Assembly: GCA_015069015.1 (NCBI GenBank)
Contig: SVJK01000007.1
Coordinates: 1-55,196 of the forward strand
Direction: 5' to 3'
DNA length: 55,196 nt
Source of the DNA: Oscillospiraceae bacterium
GTDB taxonomy: Bacteria > Bacillota > Clostridia > UMGS1810
Below, piece by piece: positions 1 through 7,902 of this stretch (positions are counted from its first letter, which is position 1; each line of letters begins with the position of its first letter). The translations under genes and the position numbers were made by a program. Under the pieces are notes generated by a model. That model ran no database searches and had not been told where the DNA came from. It was given only the letters and a program-made list of their open reading frames with translations.

Positions 1-35
1 TGGCGTAAAAACACACACCCAAAACGGGTTCGGAT
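1..35 (+). repeat. Copy A of a dispersed 35-base repeat at the window edge
   Basis: The first 25 bases are identical, in inverted orientation, to 44278-44302. The match extends to 35 bases with two mismatches (positions 26 and 28) against 44268-44302. The repeat begins exactly at the window edge, so its left boundary cannot be seen. A 25-base exact match between two non-coding places 44 kb apart is not expected by chance. Its nature is unknown. A repeat at a sequence edge also suggests that an assembly may have broken here. Confidence 0.7.
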
Positions 36-124
36 GCTGACGCAACTGCTTAAGGCTGCACATCGTAGGCATGGATATAATGTGTTTGTCTTGAACCAAA
101 TTCTGTAATTTTATCTATAGTCTT

Positions 125-164
125 AAAAACCCCCTTACATTTCACATATGTAAGGGGGTTTTTT
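125..164. terminator. Strong bidirectional intrinsic terminator
   Basis: An 11-bp perfect stem pairs CCCCCTTACAT (130-140) with ATGTAAGGGGG (148-158) around a 7-base loop. It is flanked by AAAAA on the left and TTTTTT on the right, so it can act on both strands. On the minus strand it closes the secreted-protein operon that ends at 253; on the plus strand it would stop any convergent gene from the left. Confidence 0.85.
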
Positions 165-246
165 CTGTATAGGAAACTTCGTTCCTATACAGTAAAAAAC
201 AATTATATTGCCGTGCAAATTTTTTTGAAAAGCAAATTTGCTTTTC
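165..246. other. Two further hairpins between the operon end and its terminator
   Basis: CTGTATAGGAA (165-175) pairs perfectly with TTCCTATACAG (182-192), leaving a six-base loop. A 20-base perfect palindrome lies at 227-246 (arms GAAAAGCAAA / TTTGCTTTTC). With the terminator at 125-164 this makes three stable hairpins within 120 bases downstream of the last gene. They may be back-up terminators or structures that protect the 3' end of the mRNA. Confidence 0.55.
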
Positions 247-252
247 TTGATT

Positions 253-3200
253 TTACTTGATTACTGAATCAAGTTTCATATAATTGTTTTTGTTTATCAG
301 ATATGTTCGAAGAGTGTGAATATCTAAATCATAGTTTTCGGGAATTTTCAGGTTTATAACTGTGCTGTTTTCAGTCTGAGCATCTGTTTCAACAACTGAG
401 GTTTTAACTGATAAGAGTTTGTTATTTTCATAGATTCCCACAAGTACTATTCCTGTTTTTGTTGTGTCAGTCAGGTTGGTGATTTCCACGGAAACATTGG
501 CAGATTGCCCGGGAAGAAACTCCGGCACTCCAACATAGGAAATTCCGTATTTAGGTTCACGCACTTCAAAATCAACCTTATTGTCGCCACTTGAACCGTG
601 ACCAAGGGCTGTTTCAAGATTAATATATTCTATGGTACATTTTTCTCTTCCCGAGAAAGTCACAAGAGGTGTGAGCGTTGCCTCAAGAGTTTCAGAGTTG
701 TAACTGAAATCAAAGGCTGCATTTTTTCCGTTAACCTTAAAGATGAAATTGTCTTTTTTCACTGTAGACATTTTATCTGAGAACTTAAGAACTGCACTTG
801 CACCCTCCAGGGGGAATGAGTCAAGACCTTCGCTTCTTTCACCGTCTTTTTCCGTAAACTCTGTCACATCATAAGTCTGACCATAGTTGGTTATGGAAAT
901 ATTATCAATATAGTAGGTGCTTTCAAGGGTATTGCTGAAGTTCATGAATCTTGGAATGTTAATATAGAGAATGTTTGAAAACTTATCGCCAAGGTTGTGG
1001 TTTTTGGCTGTCATAACACCATCCACGTATACATCGCCTGTTTTGGTTTCAAGATTCATTACTGCCTTAACATTATACCATCTGTCCTTTTCAAAATTCC
1101 CGTTCGGTGCCAGATTGGATGCGCCTGTATTCTGTGCAGGACCTGCAACAAACCATTCTCCACCGCCACCGGTTTTTACAAAAAACAGTCGAACTGCTCC
1201 ACCATTGAAATTTTCAAATTTCACATCAAATTCATATACAACCCATCCGCCTGAAAATGCGTTTGATGTGCCTGAACCGGGGAATCTCATTTCCCAACCA
1301 AGCTTATCTGTACCGGACATAGAAACTTTCATACAATTGTCGTTGGTTTCGCTATCAACAACGATTTCAGGATCATAACCTTTGTTCCAATAGCTGTATT
1401 CAAAGAAATCAGATTGATGGAATTCTCCATCGTCAAATCCAAGGAAATAGCTTTTGCCGCTAACAGGATTATATCTTACAAAATCCAAAACAATTGGTTC
1501 TGCCTCATCGGCAACAAATCCATCTTCATCAATGATCTTTGCTGTCAAAGTATTATTTCCTGATACGCTGACAAAGGTAAATTCACCTTCGGAATCGCTC
1601 TCTCCTACTTTAATATCGTTCTGATAATATTCAATCTTTTCACCGGATAAAAGATTTGCGGTTGTTGATGTGGTGATTTTTGTTCCGACAAAACAATCAG
1701 AATCATATTCACCCACAAGACTTATGGAAATATCATCTCTGGGAGGTTCAACAAAGAATCTCCACATAGTTTCTCCGCTGGCACCGTCACCACGATATGT
1801 GTATTCTATCACGCAAAATTCATCACCTGAGAATGTTACAAGTGGTGTGAGTGTTACTTCATTGTCTGCAGAGTCATAACCAAAGTCGAAATCAATATTT
1901 TTTCCGCCTACTTTGAATTCAAAATCATCTTTAGCCATCGATGTCAGCATTTCGGAGAATGACAAAACTACACTTCCACCTTTGCGTGGGAAAGAATCAA
2001 GTCCTTCAGTTCTTTCGCCGTCAATCTCGGTATATTTGGAAACCTCATATGCACGGCCGTAGTTTGCAACACTGATGTTATCTATGAGATATGTACTGTG
2101 TGCATCATCTTCATAGTTTACAAACTTAGGAAGAGTGAAGTAGTTAATATTTGAAAAATCTTCTCCAAGATCATAATCTGACCACACGAGATTGCCATCA
2201 ACATACATATCCATCTCTTTGTCATCAAGATTTACTACCACTTTGATATTATACCATTTATTGGTCTCAAATGCACCATCGGAAGCTTTTGACCACTCTC
2301 CGGTATCTTTTGCAGGTCCATCACAGATAAATTCATCACTATCTGTTTTTATGGAGAACAGATTAACAGAGCCTGAGTTGAAGTTTTCAAATTTCACATC
2401 ATATTCATACACTACCCAACCGCTTGAGAATGTGTTTGAAAGACCGGATCCGGGGAATCTCATTTCCCAACCGTTATATTCTGCTCCGGATATGGAAACC
2501 TTCATACAATTATCATCGGTTTCTGCATCTGTAACTATCTCCGGAATATAGCCTTTTCCGGTAGTATTATAACCATAAAAATCATTCGCATCAAATGAAT
2601 TCGAATCAAATCCGAGAGAATATGTTTCACCTGACATTGGTGCAAATTTTGTAAACTCTAAAACTATTGAGTTTGACACAGCCACAACATCGCCGTATTC
2701 ATCAATTACTTTTGCTGACAACACATTTTCACCGGCAACACTATAGAAACTAAAATCGCCGTCGGTGTCGCTTTCGCCAACCTTTTCACCGTTGAGATAG
2801 TAAAAGATTTTTTCGCCTTCCAAAAGCTCTGCATTTGTGGATACATTAATTTTTGTTCCGAGGAAATTGTCAAAATCATATTCCCCTACAACAGTCATAG
2901 AAGGACCTTCTCTCGGAGGTGCAACTGCAAATTCAACATATGAATTACCAAAAGCACCCATTCCGTCTACAGTTTTAAGAGAAGAATACTCTATTTTACA
3001 TTCTTCACCACCAAGAAATCTTTCGGTAGGTGTGAGAATTGCTTCGTTATTATCGGAATCAAAGCTGAAATCAAAATCAACTTCTTCACCATCTGCTGTG
3101 AAAGTGAAGTCATCTTCGTTTATATCGGACATATCTCCGACAAACTTCAAAACTGCACTTGCACCCTTGTGGGGGAAGGAGTCAAGTCCTTCATATCTTT

Positions 3201-4176
3201 CATCACGGTACTCTGTGTATCCTGTAACACCATATCCCTCGCCGTAGCTTACAAGAGAAATGTTGTCGACACAGAATGTGCTTGCAGTATTGCCGTAACG
3301 CATAAATCTTGGAAGGTGTACAAAGTATACATTGGTGAAGTTTGTGCCGAAAGTGGCACTTTTAACCAGTTTGCCATCAACATAGCAATCACCGGTACGA
3401 TTGTCAATGTCAACTACAACCTTAACATTGTACCATCTGTTCTTTTCAAACTTGCCCTCAGGTGCCCATTGGGAATTACCTGTGCTTTCAGCCGGACCAC
3501 CGCCTACCCATTCTCCGCCGGTGGACGATTTGATAAAGAACAAACGTGCTTCACTACCATTGAAATTTTCAAACTTGACATCATATTCATATACAAGTAT
3601 GCCACTTTTGAAAATGTTGTGTGCTTCCTTGCCCGGATAACGCACTTCCCAGCTATTATAGGTTGAACCGGATATTGAGACCCTCATACAATTACTGCCG
3701 GTCTCATCATCCGCTACAACCTGAGGATCAGGGGCGCCTTTTGTGGTGGAATCATATGCAAAAAAGTAACTTTTGCTAAATACTCCATCATCAAAATCGT
3801 TTGAGAAACTCTCTCTTCCCGCTATGGGAGTATATCTCATGAAATCAAGGACAAGGGGTTCAGATGCACCGATTTCGGTGCCATCTGAACTAATTACCCT
3901 GGCAATGAGTTTGTTTCTTCCTGCTACGCTTTCAAAAGTGAACTCTCCGGCAGTTTCACTCTCTCCGACTTTTGTGCCGTTGAGGTAATATTCAATTATT
4001 TCGCCATCTGAAAGGGATGCATCGGATTCAACATTGATTTTTGCTCCCATAACGGTGTCATAGGGATACTCGCCCACAAGTGACAGTAATATTTCACCAT
4101 CTGCTATTGCCATTGCAGGAACGAGTGACATAATCATTGCGACTATAGTTATTAATGCTATAATTTTCCTTTTCAT
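253..4176 (-). CDS. Large secreted protein of three ~390-residue Ig-like/LamG-like modules
   Basis: This 1307-residue protein starts with a clear signal peptide (a lysine/arginine N-terminus, then a hydrophobic stretch ending near ALA-type residues 22-25). Three homologous modules follow, at about residues 31-428, 429-819 and 820-1204. Each has an Ig-like start (VGEY...GTKI, YYLNGTKVGES), a jelly-roll part resembling LamG/concanavalin sandwiches (VYEYDVKFENFN, RWYNVK, YVDG, IDNIS) and an SbsA/Big_5-like Ig domain (EGLDSFP..G.SAVLKF). Residues ~1205-1307 resemble a CARDB-like Ig domain. No catalytic signature, SLH or sortase motif is visible, so it is probably a released or non-covalently held glycan-binding protein. 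It is the last gene of the operon, 13 bases after the lyase gene and behind an AGGAGGAG ribosome binding site. Function beyond adhesion or binding is inference. Confidence 0.85.
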   Translation of the reverse strand: MKRKIIALITIVAMIMSLVPAMAIADGEILLSLVGEYPYDTVMGAKINVESDASLSDGEIIEYYLNGTKVGESETAGEFTFESVAGRNKLIARVISSDGTEIGASEPLVLDFMRYTPIAGRESFSNDFDDGVFSKSYFFAYDSTTKGAPDPQVVADDETGSNCMRVSISGSTYNSWEVRYPGKEAHNIFKSGILVYEYDVKFENFNGSEARLFFIKSSTGGEWVGGGPAESTGNSQWAPEGKFEKNRWYNVKVVVDIDNRTGDCYVDGKLVKSATFGTNFTNVYFVHLPRFMRYGNTASTFCVDNISLVSYGEGYGVTGYTEYRDERYEGLDSFPHKGASAVLKFVGDMSDINEDDFTFTADGEEVDFDFSFDSDNNEAILTPTERFLGGEECKIEYSSLKTVDGMGAFGNSYVEFAVAPPREGPSMTVVGEYDFDNFLGTKINVSTNAELLEGEKIFYYLNGEKVGESDTDGDFSFYSVAGENVLSAKVIDEYGDVVAVSNSIVLEFTKFAPMSGETYSLGFDSNSFDANDFYGYNTTGKGYIPEIVTDAETDDNCMKVSISGAEYNGWEMRFPGSGLSNTFSSGWVVYEYDVKFENFNSGSVNLFSIKTDSDEFICDGPAKDTGEWSKASDGAFETNKWYNIKVVVNLDDKEMDMYVDGNLVWSDYDLGEDFSNINYFTLPKFVNYEDDAHSTYLIDNISVANYGRAYEVSKYTEIDGERTEGLDSFPRKGGSVVLSFSEMLTSMAKDDFEFKVGGKNIDFDFGYDSADNEVTLTPLVTFSGDEFCVIEYTYRGDGASGETMWRFFVEPPRDDISISLVGEYDSDCFVGTKITTSTTANLLSGEKIEYYQNDIKVGESDSEGEFTFVSVSGNNTLTAKIIDEDGFVADEAEPIVLDFVRYNPVSGKSYFLGFDDGEFHQSDFFEYSYWNKGYDPEIVVDSETNDNCMKVSMSGTDKLGWEMRFPGSGTSNAFSGGWVVYEFDVKFENFNGGAVRLFFVKTGGGGEWFVAGPAQNTGASNLAPNGNFEKDRWYNVKAVMNLETKTGDVYVDGVMTAKNHNLGDKFSNILYINIPRFMNFSNTLESTYYIDNISITNYGQTYDVTEFTEKDGERSEGLDSFPLEGASAVLKFSDKMSTVKKDNFIFKVNGKNAAFDFSYNSETLEATLTPLVTFSGREKCTIEYINLETALGHGSSGDNKVDFEVREPKYGISYVGVPEFLPGQSANVSVEITNLTDTTKTGIVLVGIYENNKLLSVKTSVVETDAQTENSTVINLKIPENYDLDIHTLRTYLINKNNYMKLDSVIK

Positions 4177-4189
4177 ATATTACTCCTCC

Positions 4190-7100
4190 TTATTTCGCAA
4201 TAGTAACAACTTCTAAAATTGAGTTCCATGTGTTCAAAGTATTACCATGGCAGGAAAGTTTAACATATCTTCCTGATGCATTAACCGGGAAGTCTTCAAG
4301 TTCAGTGCTTTCACCGCTACTTTGACCTCGATATACTTCTGTATAGTTAATACCATCGTTTGACACGAGAATTTCAAACATTGTACTTCTGAGATTTCCT
4401 TCAAGGAACGCCATCATAAGTTTGTCGATATTCACTTCTCTTCCGAGATCCATAACAAGATATTCTGAAGTACCATCTGCAGACCAACGGGTTTTCAAAC
4501 TATAGTCAAAGAGGTTTGCAGGGTCATTTCCATCACTTGATGATGCATAGAAGGAAACAGGTTCCACAACTTTGCTGATGTCTATTCTGTCGCTGAGTGA
4601 GTCAACAGATGCTTTTTTGCTGATTTTCAAAATTCTTGCAAGGCTATCATACACTGTTGTGTAGCCAAGGATACTTGACAAATCAATGGGGTTCACATAG
4701 AGAAGACCATTATCTGCAATAAATGGTGCAGATGTGAGATTAATGGGAAGCTGATTGAATATTGCATAGGTACTTCCTACTGTTATAATCGCTTCATAGT
4801 TCTTGTTTTTCAAAACGTAGTTGTTACCGCTTTGAGTAACAGTTGCACCTCTTGCTACGAAATCATCAGCTGAAAGATAGGGCTGACCATCTTTTAAAAT
4901 TGTTGCCTGACGGTTATAGTCAAAGTTTCTTGCATTAACGTTGTAGATAAGATAATCACCAACACGTTTGATTTTGTCACTTCTGGGATAGGTAAACTGT
5001 GTAACCTCGGCATCATCAGAAGCCTTGGAAATTGTGTATGTTCCGGGTACGAGACTTGCAAATGCTGCATTGTTCTCTTCGGTAACTTCACAAACAACGT
5101 TTATGCCTGAACCTTCAATATTCCACTTACCAACAGCAAGATCGGTAATAAGAATACTCATTTTGTCGTAACCATTATTTTTTACTGTGAGAGTAAAATT
5201 CGTTGCAACGGGTTTTCTTGTTTTTGAAAACAGAACAACTTTGTCCATTGCAGTTACACCAACAAATGCGCCATTGTCTTCATAATACATTGGCAAATCG
5301 GGAAGTGCCTTTTTGGAATCGGTTACATACATTGCATTGAGGAAAATGTCATCACGAGCAGGGTTTTTGGGAGAAATTTCAAGTCTCCAATCACACTGTT
5401 CGTTATCATTATCACCGGTATCCTCGTTTGGATAGTTCTTTCCGTCTACCCAGCTGTCAAAGCCTTCACCACCGACTTTTTCGATTACATGCTCTTTGGG
5501 AAGCATTGTATTAATTACAAGTTTACCGGAATAGTCGTAGTCGTCTCTTCTGACAATTGTCTGACTTCCATTAACTTCAGGTTCCTGAACAGCCTGCAGA
5601 TTCCATGTCTTTTTAAATGACTTATCCTTTGCAGCTATGTTGTCATAGCAAACAAATATGAGAGGATAATCCGTGTTGAAGGTGTTTATCGCTACCATTG
5701 AACGAACATATTCAGGAACTGTGTCTGTGTAGGCATCAGCGATGTTGGATTTCATATAGCTGAATTCCGGTGTTTCTTTGTTGGGTCCTATATACATTCC
5801 TTCGATGAATGATTCATCGGGATGAGAGAAGAATTGTTCGAGAGTATTGGTGTTTTTCTCAATTCTCTGTCCACCATCGTTAGAATAGTCTCTTACGGTT
5901 CCTCCTCGGAACATAGGTTCTTCATTAGGATTGTATACGGTCATACAGTTTTTGGAGATTGTTCTTCTGTAGTAGTTGAAGTAGTGGGATACTCCCCATC
6001 CGCCTTCTTTACCCTGATATGTTCCGCCGTGACCTGCAAGAGTACCTTTGTAGTATATCTGGAAGTTACCGATATCAGAGTGTTCATGGTCATGGTCACC
6101 GACAAGTTTTTCCTGACCGTTCATAAATACAACTGCTGTGTCACTATCTTTACCAGTTGTCCATGAGGTTCTCATAAACATGGCTGTAAGAGGATATGAC
6201 GTTGTATATGTAAGAGGACGTTCATTTCCTTCGTCGTCAGGATATGCAATACCTTCATCAGGATCAAGAAGAAGGAGTGTGTGAATTCCGTTATCATATA
6301 CGCTGGAACCGGGTGAATAGTTTCTGATAGACAACTGTTTGATATATTCACCTCTGAGGTGATCGTCTCCATAATATGCACCAAAGAGCATCATAGCATA
6401 GTCATTGGAATTATAGTACGGACCTGTAGTTTTGGTGAACTGAAGATATGAGTCACCATCTTCAGACCAGAATCCTGACGGGAGTCTGTCATGAATCCAA
6501 CGGAATGCAGGTTTATCGGAATTGGTTCCCATAATATCAGGATAGCCCATACGGTCAAAGATTATCTGACAAATCTGCTCCCAAGCAATTCGCACCGGAC
6601 CGTATGCACTACCTGCAGGGTGGTTATAGCTGTCAAAGAACATCTTTCTTGTCTGGAACATATCCTGACTCATCATACCAACTGCAAGGTTATACATTTC
6701 CGGGTCTTCATCATAGATTGCTATACCTGCTGTAAGCTGGAAGTAGAATACTTCACCTTCACCACCATGACCTGCAAAGGTTTCGGTAGTTGTGGTAGGA
6801 TATTTAATTTCCATAAGGGATGCGGTTTTCTTCATATATGCAATGAAGGTTGCCTTATCCTCGGGAGTTAAGACATCATAGCACCAGTCATACACAAGAC
6901 CGCTCGCTGCAAGAGTTGAGCCAATACTTCTTGTAATGTCTCCAACCGATGTATCCCAAACGAGTGTTTCATACATATCAAACATATGCTGAACTGTTTC
7001 TCTTGCGTGATTATCATCAACTTCTCCTATGAGATAGAGATATGCTCTGCATTGAATGTTAAAAAGAGCTGCCCAGGAAAAATTGTTACTTTTTCCTTTA

Positions 7101-7882
7101 TCGGGCATGTGACAGTCAATTTCCTGCATACCGCGAACTCTGACCTGATCTAAAACAGGCTTTAAGACAGGATGATTTGCATTTGCAACAAGTTCGGGTA
7201 TCATTTCCTCTGTTGCAAAAATTCTCGGATGAGTATTTGCAGGAGGAGTCATTTCAGGAAGAGGATACGGGAGCTGCGAAGGAAGACCAATCATAGTGTT
7301 TGGAAGGTCATCTTTTCCCTCAGGCACCCAGGTAAGGTCATTTGTAATCACAAACTTGTCGATAACAAATCCTGAGTCACGGTATTTGATATTATATTCA
7401 AATGTATCTTCAACCATTTCACTTTTGCCGATGTTTACCCAATGGTATTCAGGGCTTCTCTTAACCCCGAACCACCATTCCTTATAGGCATCCATTTTTC
7501 CATATTTGAAAAAGAATGAGTCTGCATTTTTGATTCGTACCCATATGTTATAGTATCCTCTTTCAAGGGGAGGGATATCTATAATAAGGCTCATTGTAGG
7601 ATCTTTAATTTTCGTGGAATCAGACTGAAATCCTGTGCCCGATGTTGTGAGGGCAAGACCGCCGGATGCTGCAGAATCTTCAACTATTGTGGCATCTTTG
7701 CCATATTCAATTCTTTCACCTTCCACAACGAGGTTGCCGTTTTCTATCTTTGCGTGTTCCACTTCCGGAAGTGTAAGATTTGCGTTTTCAACTGCATCAG
7801 AATATGAAATCTGATAGGCTGATGTACTAATGCAGGAAAACATCATACACGCCATTATGATAAGTGCAATAATTTTCTTCAT
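4190..7882 (-). CDS. Secreted heparinase II/III-like polysaccharide lyase with stalk and F5/8C domains
   Basis: This 1230-residue protein has a signal peptide (1-22) and an N-terminal beta domain (~40-205) that may bind carbohydrate. An alpha/alpha-toroid region follows (~215-560), introduced by the HPRIFAT motif common in heparinase II/III-like proteins. Then comes a beta-sandwich with the family signature GDHDHEHSDIGNFQIYYKG. Residues ~985-1085 look like a copper-amine-oxidase N-terminal-like stalk (two short repeats, no catalytic role). Residues ~1100-1230 form an F5/8 type C (CBM32-like) domain with TRWSADG and ILVSNDGINYTEVYRG. Family members cleave uronic-acid polysaccharides by beta-elimination; the actual substrate cannot be read from sequence. 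It lies 20 bases downstream of an SLH protein gene and 13 bases before the modular protein gene, so the three are probably co-expressed. Confidence 0.85.
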   Translation of the reverse strand: MKKIIALIIMACMMFSCISTSAYQISYSDAVENANLTLPEVEHAKIENGNLVVEGERIEYGKDATIVEDSAASGGLALTTSGTGFQSDSTKIKDPTMSLIIDIPPLERGYYNIWVRIKNADSFFFKYGKMDAYKEWWFGVKRSPEYHWVNIGKSEMVEDTFEYNIKYRDSGFVIDKFVITNDLTWVPEGKDDLPNTMIGLPSQLPYPLPEMTPPANTHPRIFATEEMIPELVANANHPVLKPVLDQVRVRGMQEIDCHMPDKGKSNNFSWAALFNIQCRAYLYLIGEVDDNHARETVQHMFDMYETLVWDTSVGDITRSIGSTLAASGLVYDWCYDVLTPEDKATFIAYMKKTASLMEIKYPTTTTETFAGHGGEGEVFYFQLTAGIAIYDEDPEMYNLAVGMMSQDMFQTRKMFFDSYNHPAGSAYGPVRIAWEQICQIIFDRMGYPDIMGTNSDKPAFRWIHDRLPSGFWSEDGDSYLQFTKTTGPYYNSNDYAMMLFGAYYGDDHLRGEYIKQLSIRNYSPGSSVYDNGIHTLLLLDPDEGIAYPDDEGNERPLTYTTSYPLTAMFMRTSWTTGKDSDTAVVFMNGQEKLVGDHDHEHSDIGNFQIYYKGTLAGHGGTYQGKEGGWGVSHYFNYYRRTISKNCMTVYNPNEEPMFRGGTVRDYSNDGGQRIEKNTNTLEQFFSHPDESFIEGMYIGPNKETPEFSYMKSNIADAYTDTVPEYVRSMVAINTFNTDYPLIFVCYDNIAAKDKSFKKTWNLQAVQEPEVNGSQTIVRRDDYDYSGKLVINTMLPKEHVIEKVGGEGFDSWVDGKNYPNEDTGDNDNEQCDWRLEISPKNPARDDIFLNAMYVTDSKKALPDLPMYYEDNGAFVGVTAMDKVVLFSKTRKPVATNFTLTVKNNGYDKMSILITDLAVGKWNIEGSGINVVCEVTEENNAAFASLVPGTYTISKASDDAEVTQFTYPRSDKIKRVGDYLIYNVNARNFDYNRQATILKDGQPYLSADDFVARGATVTQSGNNYVLKNKNYEAIITVGSTYAIFNQLPINLTSAPFIADNGLLYVNPIDLSSILGYTTVYDSLARILKISKKASVDSLSDRIDISKVVEPVSFYASSSDGNDPANLFDYSLKTRWSADGTSEYLVMDLGREVNIDKLMMAFLEGNLRSTMFEILVSNDGINYTEVYRGQSSGESTELEDFPVNASGRYVKLSCHGNTLNTWNSILEVVTIAK

Positions 7883-7902
7883 AGTAAATCGCTCCTTTCA
7901 GA

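Noticed and set aside
1-108. Open frame on the plus strand ending at the stop at 106-108, a possible 3' end of a gene
   Set aside because: Only 35 codons are visible, its first part is the dispersed repeat, and no family was recognised.
253-4176. Triplicated DNA considered as a CRISPR or satellite array
   Set aside because: The repeats are long protein modules in one frame, not short spaced repeats.
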